Source of the DNA: an uncultured Victivallales bacterium
Lineage (GTDB): Bacteria; Verrucomicrobiota; Lentisphaeria; Victivallales; UBA1829
Direction: 5' to 3'
Assembly: GCA_934661375.1 (NCBI GenBank)
Contig: CAKUJH010000006.1
Location: 1 to 64,000, forward strand
Length of the DNA: 64,000 nt
Made by a program: the position numbers and the translations under genes. The notes under the pieces are model-generated. The model saw nothing but the letters and a program-made list of their open reading frames with translations. It was not told the DNA's origin and searched no databases. Positions within the stretch are counted from its first letter, which is position 1, and every line of letters begins with the position of its first letter. Below, piece after piece: positions 52,434 to 61,138 of the stretch.

Positions 52434-53645
52434 TTATTTGGTTTTTTCCGCGAGAACAGCACCGATTGAGGCGCCGTACCCGAAACATTTTTCAAGATCG
52501 GCGTCGGACGGGACATACTTGAGTTTCAATCCCTCCGCCGCCAGTTCCAGCTTCATCGCCGCGAACTGCTCATTGATCTGCGCCACGGCTTCCCCGCTCC
52601 AGCCGAAAGAGCCGAACGCCGCGCCCAGCAGATTCTTCGGACGCAGTCCCTTGAGATAACAAAGGACGTCCGCCACTGCGGGATACATCTGATTGTTAAT
52701 CGTCGGCGACCCGACCACCAGTGCGCCGGCACACAGGATTTCCGTTGCAACATCACTGCGCGTGTTGGCTTCCAGCGACATCACTTTCACCTGAGTTCCA
52801 GCGGAACGGAGACCATCCGCAATTGCCGTCGCCATTTTTTCCGTGCTGTGCCACATGGTGCTGTAAACCACAACCGCGCGGTTTTCCGGAACCTGCGACG
52901 CCCATTTCTTATAAAGTTCCAGCGGACGCCCCAGCTGTTCGCCGCGCCAGATCGGACCATGGTCCGTGGCAATCACATCAATGGCGAGGTTCAGTTTGGG
53001 CAGATCCTCCAGAAGTTTCAGCACCTGCGGAGCGTAAAGCAGCAGGATGTTGGCAAAATACTTGCGCATTTCCTGCTCCACCACCGCGGAATCATTCTGA
53101 TCGGCAAAGATGCGGTCCGTTGCCAGATGCATCCCGAATCCATCCTGCGAAAACAGGATTTTCTGTTCCGGAATATAGGAAACCATGCTGTCAGGCCAGT
53201 GCAGCATCCGGGTTTCGACAAACGTAACCGACATATTGCCGAGACTGATCACATCACCGGTCTTGACCGCCGTCAGAGCGGAGCCGATGCGAAAATGAGC
53301 ATCCAGCGCTTTCACGCCCATGACGGACGCAAAGACTTTCTCCGGTTTGACTTCCGCCATCACCTGCGGCAGCGAACCGGAATGGTCCATTTCCGCGTGG
53401 TTGGAGATGATATAATCAATCCGGGCAGGATCTCCGATGACCGAAGCGATGCGCTGCATCATCTCATCTTTGAAAGGAGCCTTGACCGTGTCAATCAGCG
53501 TGATTTTGTCGGCGACCACCAGATACGCATTGTACGTGGAACCGCGCGCAGTCCGGTATCCGTGAAATTCGCGGAGATTCCAGTCTATTGCGCCGACCCA
53601 CCAGACTTTTTCAGTGATCTGGATTGCCTTCAGATAGTTTTCCAT
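52434..53645 (-). CDS. Flavodiiron protein (rubredoxin:oxygen/NO oxidoreductase)
   Basis: This 403-residue class A flavodiiron protein reduces O2 (or NO) at a diiron site with electrons passed through FMN. The N-terminal beta-lactamase-like domain has H-x-E-x-D-H in NHAEMDHSG (residues 82-90), a further ligand region in TRMLHWPDSM and ATDHGPIW. The flavodoxin domain from about 255 has VVVYSTMWHSTEKMA, VGSPTINNQMYP and FGSFGWSGEA. With rubredoxin downstream and desulfoferrodoxin upstream it forms a complete detoxification path for an anaerobe. The gap to the upstream gene is 12 bases. Confidence 0.95.
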   Translation of the reverse strand: MENYLKAIQITEKVWWVGAIDWNLREFHGYRTARGSTYNAYLVVADKITLIDTVKAPFKDEMMQRIASVIGDPARIDYIISNHAEMDHSGSLPQVMAEVKPEKVFASVMGVKALDAHFRIGSALTAVKTGDVISLGNMSVTFVETRMLHWPDSMVSYIPEQKILFSQDGFGMHLATDRIFADQNDSAVVEQEMRKYFANILLLYAPQVLKLLEDLPKLNLAIDVIATDHGPIWRGEQLGRPLELYKKWASQVPENRAVVVYSTMWHSTEKMATAIADGLRSAGTQVKVMSLEANTRSDVATEILCAGALVVGSPTINNQMYPAVADVLCYLKGLRPKNLLGAAFGSFGWSGEAVAQINEQFAAMKLELAAEGLKLKYVPSDADLEKCFGYGASIGAVLAEKTK

Positions 53646-53657
53646 ATTTTCTTTCCT

Positions 53658-54050
53658 TTATTTGACCTCGAATTTCCACAGTCCGTGTATGCTGCAGAAT
53701 TCGCGGACGATCATTCCCCGGTTCAGCGGGATCGGAAAATCCGCCGCCGGAGAGTCGCCCGGTTTCAAGTATTTCCGGTACGTGAACGGACCGCTGTCCA
53801 CCTCGATCCATTCAATGTGATGCTCCTCCGTCATCGGGTGAAGCATCTCCTTGCCGACCGTCACACGCATCCCTGCTGCCGTGCTTTCCGGGAACGGCAC
53901 ATGTTTTTCGGTCTTGAAATCCGCAGTCTGTTCCGACATCACCTGCATCGGTCTGCCGCAGCAGACAGCAGGTTCGGCACATTGGCATCCGGACAGGACT
54001 TCGACAGTCAAGCCGCAGACGCCGCACTTGTAGATCTCCAGTTTCTTCAT
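53658..54050 (-). CDS. Desulfoferrodoxin (superoxide reductase)
   Basis: This 130-residue 2Fe-type superoxide reductase has an N-terminal desulforedoxin centre (YKCGVCG and VCCGRPM) and a catalytic centre with KHVPFPE, HHIEWIEV and CSIHGLWKFEV supplying the His4Cys ligands. It reduces superoxide to peroxide with electrons from rubredoxin. The ATG at 54050 was chosen over one nine codons upstream that touches GGAG directly. It is the first gene of the operon. I could not define its promoter in the region upstream. Confidence 0.93.
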   Translation of the reverse strand: MKKLEIYKCGVCGLTVEVLSGCQCAEPAVCCGRPMQVMSEQTADFKTEKHVPFPESTAAGMRVTVGKEMLHPMTEEHHIEWIEVDSGPFTYRKYLKPGDSPAADFPIPLNRGMIVREFCSIHGLWKFEVK

Positions 54051-54366
54051 ACATCCCCCCTGGTTATGAATTTTCATCTCCGCAGCCCCCTTGCCGCGGA
54101 TTCTTTACATAAGGTAATGCACAAACCGGAAAAATCAAGCGGAAAAGCAAAAAAATTCCGATGCCCGGAAATTCGGTATTCCCGGACGCCGACGGTCAGC
54201 CGGAACAATAACAGAATGCGCCCGGAATGAAATCAGACATTTTTCCAATGCAGGAACAGATATTTGAGAAATCTGACAGGCTGACATCATTTCCGTTTTT
54301 GAATTCACCGAGGAAAGGACTGAAAGAACTATTTCACTCCCGGGATGAGGATTCGGAATTCATGAC
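54051..54366. other. Intergenic region upstream of the oxygen-defence operon and the DUF1501 gene
   Basis: About 315 bases with no gene or RNA that I recognise. It must contain the desulfoferrodoxin promoter on the minus strand. TTGATT near 54140 and TTATGT near 54110 are possible boxes but the spacing is poor, so a regulated promoter is likely. Confidence 0.35.
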
Positions 54367-54394
54367 TTGATTTTTTCAAAGTGCGATGTATTGT
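54367..54394 (+). promoter_or_regulatory. Candidate promoter of the DUF1501 gene
   Basis: TTGATT (54367-54372), 16-base spacer, TATTGT (54389-54394), 40 bases before the ATG. Confidence 0.45.
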
Positions 54395-54434
54395 ACTTTC
54401 CATGAGCTGAAAATCCGGAACGAAAGGATGTGCC

Positions 54435-55745
54435 ATGAACCGCAGAGAATTTCTGAAAACGTGTCTTACCCTGGGCGCGCTGGGAGCAGCCGCCCGGCTC
54501 TGCCCCGCTTTTGCCGGACTGGAACAGCCTGTCAAAAGCAAAATGTCCAAAACCGCAAAATCCGTGATCGAACTCTGGATCTGGGGCGGTCCGTGTCAAT
54601 TGGAATCATTCGACCCGAAGCCCGATGCAGGATACAACTGCAACGGCGGACACGGCGCCATCCCCACCAATGTCGACGGCATTCTGGTCAGTGAATACCT
54701 GCCGGAACTGGCAAAAGTCGCCGACAAATATTCCATCATCCGCAGCATGACTCATCCGTTCTTCGGACACGAAACCGCAACTTATCTCATGCAGACCGGC
54801 CGCAATCCGGGCGCAGGAATCACTTATCCCGCCATCGGTGCACTGCTTGCCATGCTCAACGGCGGCAATGTTCAGCACAATCTGCCTCCATATGTCGCAC
54901 TGACCACCGCCAAAGGCCGTTTCTCCGAATGCGGATTTCTCGGCGAAAAATATTCCCCCTTCGCCACCGGAGGCAATCCCGCTGCCGCCAAATTCCTGGT
55001 GGACGGGTACACCCCCGCCGGAGGTGTTTCCCGGCAGGATATGGAACGCCGGTTCCGTCTGCTGGATGAACTCGACACTTTCGGCAAAGAATTGGAAGGT
55101 CATCCCGAAATGGCGGCATTCGAACAGGCTGGCACGAACGCCAAAGCCATTCTGTTCGGAAAAGCCGCGGAAGTTTTTGACTTGTCCAAAGAAACGGACG
55201 CCATGCGCAAACGCTACGGCATGAACCGGTTCGGACAATCCTGTCTGTGTGCAAGACGTCTGGTGGAAGCCGGCGTGCCCTACATCACCATCAATGCGTC
55301 CGGCTGGGATACCCACAAGCGCCACTTCGAAACACTGAACCGCATTGCTCCGGAAATGGACCGCGCCGTGGCAACCCTGCTCTGTGATCTGCAGGAACGC
55401 GGACTGCTGGACAGCACGCTGGTCTGGTGGACCGGGGAATTCGGCAGAACTCCGCATGTTGACTGGGAAGCTCCGTGGCAAGGAGGACGCAATCACTACT
55501 GTCCCTGTTTTTCCGCCATGGTCGCAGGCGGCGGTTTCGCCGGCGGGAAAGTGGTCGGAGCGTCGGACAGCACGGCGGAACATGTGATTTCCAGACCGGT
55601 TACGCCCGTCGATCTGCTCGGCAGTATTTACGAACGCTGCGGCATAGATCCTTCTCAGCCGTTCCCCTCCAATCCGCTGGGACTGAAGGCACCGATCCTG
55701 CCGGACGCCAATCCCAAAACCCGGCTGCGTGAACTGTATCTGTAA
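54435..55745 (+). CDS. DUF1501 domain-containing Tat-exported protein
   Basis: This 436-residue protein has a twin-arginine signal (NRREFLKTCLTLGALGAAAR) and then the DUF1501 sulfatase-like domain. Landmarks are WIWGGPCQLESFDPKP near 48, IIRSMTHPFFGHETATYLMQTG near 95-116 and WWTGEFGRTPHVDW near 330. The family is greatly expanded in Planctomycetes and related phyla and related in fold to alkaline phosphatase/sulfatase, with metal ligands among the conserved Asp/His residues; function is unproven. It is usually paired with a DUF1549/DUF1553 cytochrome-like protein, which is absent here. It would be exported folded, perhaps with cofactor. Confidence 0.9.
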   Translation: MNRREFLKTCLTLGALGAAARLCPAFAGLEQPVKSKMSKTAKSVIELWIWGGPCQLESFDPKPDAGYNCNGGHGAIPTNVDGILVSEYLPELAKVADKYSIIRSMTHPFFGHETATYLMQTGRNPGAGITYPAIGALLAMLNGGNVQHNLPPYVALTTAKGRFSECGFLGEKYSPFATGGNPAAAKFLVDGYTPAGGVSRQDMERRFRLLDELDTFGKELEGHPEMAAFEQAGTNAKAILFGKAAEVFDLSKETDAMRKRYGMNRFGQSCLCARRLVEAGVPYITINASGWDTHKRHFETLNRIAPEMDRAVATLLCDLQERGLLDSTLVWWTGEFGRTPHVDWEAPWQGGRNHYCPCFSAMVAGGGFAGGKVVGASDSTAEHVISRPVTPVDLLGSIYERCGIDPSQPFPSNPLGLKAPILPDANPKTRLRELYL

Positions 55746-56429
55746 TCAGGGAGCCGGACGGCGAACCCAGATGTTTTCCGCCTGATGCAGCGGGATCTCA
55801 CGCGGCTGTCCGGACACCGTCACCTGAAAAAGCGTTTTGTCCAGTGATACACCGTCCAGAACCAGCGGGTTTCCGATGGCAATGCCGTAGGGAATGTTGT
55901 CCGCCAGATTGCGGCTGAACAGTTCCACCACCGCTCTTTCTCCGGGACGGAGTTCGCTGAGGACGCAAACTGTACGGAATTTTTCCCTGCCCAGGTATGC
56001 CATGGCTTCCGTGAGATAGGTTTGCAGGGAACGGGCGTCGTAACGGTTTTCAATGGCTTCGGAAAAAAGAATGAAACGCTCAATGGTTTCCTCGTCCACA
56101 GCATGTTCCAGGCGACATGCCGTTTCCGAAGCCTTTTCCATGGACAGCCCCAAAATCCCGCTGAAAAACTGTTTGAGAATACGATGCCGCTTCACCACAC
56201 GGTCGGCAATCTCTTTGCCCTGCGGGGTCAGCTGTACAGGATAATGGGTGTTGTAGACAATGCAGCCCATGCGTTCCAGCTGCCGGAGCGCACCGGTTAC
56301 GGACGGCATTTTCACATTCAGTTTTTCCGCGATTTCCTTGGTATGCGCATGGCCTTCCACGGCAATCAGCTCCGCAATCGCTTCCAGATAATCTTCCAAA
56401 CTTTCGGTCAGCTGCAAATTCATTTTCAT
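55746..56429 (-). CDS. DtxR/MntR-family metalloregulator with FeoA-like C-terminus
   Basis: This 227-residue regulator has the DtxR winged helix (SLEDYLEAIAELIAVEGHAH and IAEKLNVKMPSVTGALRQLE). A dimerisation domain carries metal-ligand residues (CRLEHAVDEETIERFILF), and a C-terminal SH3/FeoA-like domain at about 150-225 contains RPGERAVVELF. It should respond to Mn2+ or Fe2+ and repress uptake genes. Its stop codon touches the DUF1501 stop (55745/55746). The promoter at 56555-56583 overlaps AT-rich symmetry that could be its own operator. No metal transporter lies nearby. Confidence 0.88.
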   Translation of the reverse strand: MKMNLQLTESLEDYLEAIAELIAVEGHAHTKEIAEKLNVKMPSVTGALRQLERMGCIVYNTHYPVQLTPQGKEIADRVVKRHRILKQFFSGILGLSMEKASETACRLEHAVDEETIERFILFSEAIENRYDARSLQTYLTEAMAYLGREKFRTVCVLSELRPGERAVVELFSRNLADNIPYGIAIGNPLVLDGVSLDKTLFQVTVSGQPREIPLHQAENIWVRRPAP

Positions 56430-56554
56430 ACTCTCAGTCGTTTCCGTTCTTTTCTGACGGCTTCATTGCCAAACCTCCCGGACAAGACAAAACGACTGTT
56501 GAACAGATTCAGCCGGCAAAAAAATAACCTTCACCGTTTCAGATAATATCATAT

Positions 56555-56583
56555 AATATAACAAAGACTGCGGGCAAAGTCAA
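56555..56583 (-). promoter_or_regulatory. Promoter of the DtxR-type regulator
   Basis: Read on the minus strand: TTGACT, 17-base spacer, TATATT. Directly downstream, GATATTATC-like symmetric AT-rich sequence may be an autoregulatory site. Confidence 0.7.
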
Positions 56584-56644
56584 ATCAAAAGACTGATTTT
56601 TTGCCGTTTGACAGTGGTTTTCCGGACTTTCTTTCTCCCGCCGG

Positions 56645-56673
56645 TTGAATTTTCCGCAGTCCGGCAGTATGTT
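56645..56673 (+). promoter_or_regulatory. Candidate promoter of the glycosyltransferase-like gene
   Basis: TTGAAT (56645-56650), 17-base spacer, TATGTT (56668-56673). A start near 56680 fits a TTG initiation codon at 56696. Confidence 0.5.
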
Positions 56674-56695
56674 TCCCCAAAAAAGGAGAACCGCT

Positions 56696-58402
56696 TTGAA
56701 TCATTTCGACTGGAAGAAAAATATTTTTGCCCTGACTTTCGGGCTGATTGCGCTGTGTTATCTGATCCTGTTTGCCGCACTGCCCGCCGAATCCATCTGG
56801 ATCAGCGACGAAGGAAACCGCATCATGTCGGTTCAGGCATATGCGCTGACCGGCAGCCGCACTCTGCCCGATCCGCTGGAAGGCATCAGCGGAATTCCCG
56901 ACGGAATCCGGGCTTATCCGCAGCCTTATTTCATCCATCCCGGAGGGAAATGGCGTTCCGCATATCAGCTGTTCTTTCCCTGGATGGCGTCGCACATTTA
57001 CACGGCATTCGGACGTTCCGGCGTACTGGCGATTGCCGCGGTTGCGGGTCTGCTGACCATTCTGACAGCCGGACTGCTGGCGCGCAAACTGTTTTCCGAT
57101 GACCGTAAGGCGTCTGCCGTCATGGGGTTATGCGCATTCGGAACGCCGGTGCTGTTTTATTCCGGAACTTTCCTTGAAACCACGTCCGCCGCATTGTTTG
57201 CCGCACTTGCACTGCTGGTTTTTCTGACTGCGGTGAACCGGGAACATCATCTGCCGCAGATGCTGCTGTGCGGACTGCTGACGGGAATTTCCATACTGTT
57301 CCGGGAAGAGGGATTTGTGTTTGCCGCCGGGTTCGGACTGGCAATACTGTGCTGTTATTTTTCCTGGAAACGCCTTCTGGCATTCGGTGCAGGCGCGGCA
57401 GTGATGGTTCTACCCCTGCTGATCTATAATTATCTGGATTCCGGCTCCATTTTCGGAATGCACTCGACGGTCTATTCCGGATTGCCCAAACCGGCGGGCA
57501 ATCTGCTGGTGAACAAACTGACCGATTACAGTTTTTACCTGTTTCTGCTGTGTCTGCCGTTTGCCAAAAAACTGAATCTGGTACTGCCGTGGATTCTGCT
57601 GGCGGGGGTTTTTACCGGATTCCTGCCGAAATTCCGCAATGCGGCATTGGCGGTTCTGTCTGCGGTCGTCCTGTTTTTCTGCGGAACAAGCACTTACTGC
57701 AACATGGCAACAGAACACGGCGGCGTGTTCATTTACCAGTCTCTGCTGGATCATGTTCCGCTGTTTGCATTGTGTCTGCTGAACGGGGTATGGCTGTTCC
57801 GGCAGGAGCGGCGCGACATCCGTTTTCTGGCAATCGTGGCACTGACGGGGATCGCCGTTCCTCCGCTGCTGCTGAATTACGATCAGCCGGGGATGTTCTG
57901 GGGCGGACGCCATTTTCTGAACATCGTGCCGGTGCTGTGTCTGCTGAGCGTGTTCATTCTGTCGCATCTGAAATCCCGGCTGCTGAAAGGGCTGGCTCTG
58001 GGAATCTGTCTGGTCTCTCTGGCGGCAAATCTCTGCGGATACGCCGCATTGTCGGCGAAACGGAATTTTTCGGCGCAGTATGTACGGGAAATCGCCAAAC
58101 CGGAATATCAGGTGATTCTGACCGATATTTTCTGGATGCCGGAGGAACTGGCATGGCTGCACCGGGATAAATGCATTCTGCTGCTGACCGGTCCGGATTC
58201 TCTGGATCAGGCAAGAGTTTTTCTGCGGGCGAACGGCATACGCAAATTTCACCTGCTTCTGGCGAAACGTTCGCGCAAAATCACCAACGAATCCGTCCGC
58301 CGAACTATCAGTGAAACGCAGTTCCAACCGGGACCGCATTACACATCCGCCCTGCTGAGTTTTTTCGAGGTGCAGCTGTTCGAATGCAGTTTTGTCCGCT
58401 GA
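56696..58402 (+). CDS. Polyprenyl-phosphate-sugar glycosyltransferase-like membrane protein (ArnT/PMT type)
   Basis: The 568-residue protein has about eleven membrane helices and a C-terminal soluble domain (about 470-568). The first periplasmic loop has SIWISDEGNRIM, matching the Asp-Glu catalytic region of GT39/GT83-type transferases that use undecaprenyl-phosphate sugars. PYFIHPGGKWRSAYQLFFPWM and FREEGFVFA follow. It would glycosylate a lipid or protein on the periplasmic side. I place the start at TTG (56696) because AAGGAG lies seven bases upstream. ATG at 56669 overlaps the -10 box, and TTG at 56645 is the -35 box. Confidence 0.75.
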   Translation: MNHFDWKKNIFALTFGLIALCYLILFAALPAESIWISDEGNRIMSVQAYALTGSRTLPDPLEGISGIPDGIRAYPQPYFIHPGGKWRSAYQLFFPWMASHIYTAFGRSGVLAIAAVAGLLTILTAGLLARKLFSDDRKASAVMGLCAFGTPVLFYSGTFLETTSAALFAALALLVFLTAVNREHHLPQMLLCGLLTGISILFREEGFVFAAGFGLAILCCYFSWKRLLAFGAGAAVMVLPLLIYNYLDSGSIFGMHSTVYSGLPKPAGNLLVNKLTDYSFYLFLLCLPFAKKLNLVLPWILLAGVFTGFLPKFRNAALAVLSAVVLFFCGTSTYCNMATEHGGVFIYQSLLDHVPLFALCLLNGVWLFRQERRDIRFLAIVALTGIAVPPLLLNYDQPGMFWGGRHFLNIVPVLCLLSVFILSHLKSRLLKGLALGICLVSLAANLCGYAALSAKRNFSAQYVREIAKPEYQVILTDIFWMPEELAWLHRDKCILLLTGPDSLDQARVFLRANGIRKFHLLLAKRSRKITNESVRRTISETQFQPGPHYTSALLSFFEVQLFECSFVR

Positions 58403-58408
58403 ATCCGT

Positions 58409-58440
58409 TTTTTCTGCAAAAAAAAACAGAAAATTTTTTA
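58409..58440 (+). terminator. Weak AT-rich terminator
   Basis: TTTTCTG and CAGAAAA arms enclose an A-rich loop and are followed by TTTTTT, seven to forty bases after the glycosyltransferase stop. Confidence 0.4.
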
Positions 58441-58460
58441 TCCGGAAACCGCCCTTGCAC

Positions 58461-58489
58461 TTGCAAAAAGCAGAACCTGCATTTATATT
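58461..58489 (+). promoter_or_regulatory. Promoter of the ABC importer operon
   Basis: TTGCAA (58461-58466), 17-base spacer, TATATT (58484-58489), about 100 bases before the ATG at 58592. Confidence 0.7.
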
Positions 58490-58591
58490 CCGGAAAGAAG
58501 CCGGCACTGACCCGGAAAACGTATGAACAACCGCCCGGAAAAACAGTTTTGCGGACGGCAATCTCCGAGCAAAAAAGGTGAATCGGTGAAC

Positions 58592-61132
58592 ATGTCGAAA
58601 ACAAAGACACTTCTGATAGGGTGCATTGCCGCCGTATGCTGTTTTCTGACATTGTCCGCCGCCGGCAATAACCGGAATCCCGCGCCGGAAAAACCGATGC
58701 TGAAAATTCCGCTCCGGGTAATGGATCTCCCCGATCCGCGTTCCAACGCGCCGGACGTCCGGATTCAGCGCGAACTGATTCAGGAATTCAAACGCCTGAA
58801 TCCGGAAATCGAACTTTCCTCCTTCAGCGGCATCACCATACAGGGAATCGGACAGGAATCACGCCTGATGCTGGCGATCGCCGGCGGTTCCGCTCCGGAT
58901 GTGCTCAACATCAATTTCCGTATGTCCGACACCTATATTCAGCAGAATTTTCTTTATCCGCTGGACGGTTTCATTCAGCGCGACCCGGAATTCCGCACCA
59001 TTGAGGCATTTCTGAAAACCATTCCGGAAGCCCTGCAGCCGCTGATGTTGCGACCCGGTCCCGCCATCGGCGGACTCACCGCCGGCAAACATGTCTGGAT
59101 GACCGGAAGCCAGCCGCTGATCCGCGTACTGCACTGGCGCAAAGACGTCTTTCAGGAAGCGGGACTGGATCCGGAGCAGCCGCCGCGGACGTGGAGCGAA
59201 CTGCTGGAATTCGCCAGAAAACTTTCCGATCCTGTCAACGGCAAATTCGGTCTTCAGATGGCAGCCGGGGCACAGAGCGCATGGGATTTTCTGCCTTATC
59301 TCTGGGGCGCAGGCGGCGAAGCGGTCGTACAGAACAAGGACGGTTCCTGGCGGGCGGTATTCGGTTCACGGGAAGCCGCCATTGCCCTGGATTTCTACAT
59401 GCGGCTGGCAATGGAACGCTGGCAGGATTCCGACGGCATCACCCAGTACGGCTACACCACGGCAACCGGCGATGAACGCACAGCGGCACAGGCTCTCGCA
59501 GCCGGCAATCTCGGCATGTACTGCGATTACCTTCAGAATCAGAACATGGGAACAGTTGACCCTTCGCTCGTAGGCATAGCACCCTTCCCCGAAGGTCCGG
59601 CAGGCATCAGTGCAACGGAAATCAATTCCATGCTTTACGGAATCTTCGCCGGCATTGAGGGACGCGAAAACTCCGACGGCAAACACGTTTCCGCCGAAAA
59701 AATCCGCGAGGCGGCATGGAAATACATCCGGTTCATGAATTCGAAATATGCCCGGAAAATTTACGTGCGAACGATGCTCGACCTGGGACTCGGCCGCAGT
59801 GTCAGCCCGATTTATCTGCGCGAATTCGGCTATACGGAATATCTCAAATACTTTCCGCCGGGTCTGGAAGAAACCTACAATTACGCCCTGAAACACGGCA
59901 AGCCGGAACCTTACGGACGCAACTGCCAGATGGTTTACATCTACATGACCCGTCCGATTGATGAAGCCATGCAGATGGCGCGCGACGGACGGCTGCCCGA
60001 CGGCGACTCCCCGGAAATCCGGGAACAGCGCATACAGATTCTCCAGCAGCTGCTCAAAGCCGCTGAAGACCGCACCAATGCCCGGATGATCGGCCGTATT
60101 CCGCAAGCGGAAAGTCAGAAACGCACGGTGGTGGCTGTCATTGTGTTCATTCTGATTGCCGCGGCATTCTGTTACGTAATTTACAGTGTATGGCAGACTT
60201 TCTCACCGAAGGACGCTTATTCCGGACGGAAGCGCGGCTTCGGTTTCCGCCGCAACTGGCCCGGATATCTCATCATGATTCCCGCGCTGGTCAGCATGGC
60301 TCTCTGGGTTTATTATCCGATGATTTCCGGTTCACAGCTGTTTTTTCAGGATTACCGGGTTGTCGGCGACAGTGCCTGGGTCGGATTCGACAATCTGGCG
60401 GACGTCCTGTTTTCGGATGAGTGGTGGGCGGCAATCTGGAATACGTTCCGGTATATGGTGCTGATGCTGTCACTGGGATTTCTGGCGCCGATCATTCTGG
60501 CGATTCTGCTGCAGGAAGTATCGCACGGCAAACTGATTTACCGCACGCTCTATTACCTGCCGGCGGTCATGAGCGGATTAGTGGTGATGTTCATGTGGAA
60601 GCTGTTCTACCAGAGCGGCTCCACGGGAATACTGAATCAGGTCATCGGCAGTATTGCGGGATGGTTCGGCATGGATTATTCCCCGGTTGCCTGGCTTCAG
60701 GACTCCCAATGGGCAATGCTCTCCTGCGTAATCCCGGTGATCTGGAGTTCCGCCGGTCCCGGCTGTCTCATTTATCTGGCTGCCCTCAAAGGAATTCCGG
60801 ATGACACGTACGAAGCGGCGGAAATCGACGGAGCCAACTTCTTCCAGAAGATCTGGTACGTCACGCTCCCTGCTCTTAAATCCTTGATTATCATCAACTT
60901 CGTCGGGGCGTTCATCGCGGCGTCGCAGTCCGGCGGCATGATTCTGGTCATGACGTTCGGACGCGCCGGAACGGAAGTCGCCGAACTGCATATCTTCAAG
61001 GAAGCGTACACCAATCTGCGGTTCGGCAGTGCCATTGCCATGGCATGGGTGCTGGGGGTCATGACCATCATGTTCACGGTCTACAACCTCAAACGGCTTT
61101 CCAGAATGGAATTCAGAACAACGGGAAAATAA
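58592..61132 (+). CDS. Sugar ABC importer: solute-binding protein fused to MalF-type permease
   Basis: The 846-residue protein joins two parts that are normally separate. Residues 5-25 are a signal or anchor helix. Residues about 37-490 are a complete family 1 extracellular solute-binding domain (LMLAIAGGSAPDVLNINF, WSELLEFARKL, LAAGNLGMYCDYL). After a helix at 511-533 comes a MalF-type permease (about 557-846) with the EAA loop TYEAAEIDGANFFQKIWYV. The binding domain would be tethered at both ends in the periplasm beside its channel. The start at 58592 precedes the signal helix; GTG at 58586 and ATG at 58523 are alternatives. The next gene, seven bases on, encodes the second permease. No ATPase is encoded in the window. 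Confidence 0.85.
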   Translation: MSKTKTLLIGCIAAVCCFLTLSAAGNNRNPAPEKPMLKIPLRVMDLPDPRSNAPDVRIQRELIQEFKRLNPEIELSSFSGITIQGIGQESRLMLAIAGGSAPDVLNINFRMSDTYIQQNFLYPLDGFIQRDPEFRTIEAFLKTIPEALQPLMLRPGPAIGGLTAGKHVWMTGSQPLIRVLHWRKDVFQEAGLDPEQPPRTWSELLEFARKLSDPVNGKFGLQMAAGAQSAWDFLPYLWGAGGEAVVQNKDGSWRAVFGSREAAIALDFYMRLAMERWQDSDGITQYGYTTATGDERTAAQALAAGNLGMYCDYLQNQNMGTVDPSLVGIAPFPEGPAGISATEINSMLYGIFAGIEGRENSDGKHVSAEKIREAAWKYIRFMNSKYARKIYVRTMLDLGLGRSVSPIYLREFGYTEYLKYFPPGLEETYNYALKHGKPEPYGRNCQMVYIYMTRPIDEAMQMARDGRLPDGDSPEIREQRIQILQQLLKAAEDRTNARMIGRIPQAESQKRTVVAVIVFILIAAAFCYVIYSVWQTFSPKDAYSGRKRGFGFRRNWPGYLIMIPALVSMALWVYYPMISGSQLFFQDYRVVGDSAWVGFDNLADVLFSDEWWAAIWNTFRYMVLMLSLGFLAPIILAILLQEVSHGKLIYRTLYYLPAVMSGLVVMFMWKLFYQSGSTGILNQVIGSIAGWFGMDYSPVAWLQDSQWAMLSCVIPVIWSSAGPGCLIYLAALKGIPDDTYEAAEIDGANFFQKIWYVTLPALKSLIIINFVGAFIAASQSGGMILVMTFGRAGTEVAELHIFKEAYTNLRFGSAIAMAWVLGVMTIMFTVYNLKRLSRMEFRTTGK

Positions 61133-61138
61133 ATCAAT

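Noticed and set aside
52848..54230. A 460-residue open frame across the flavodiiron and desulfoferrodoxin genes on the plus strand
   Set aside because: Antisense to two genes with complete catalytic motifs; the translation shows no domain.
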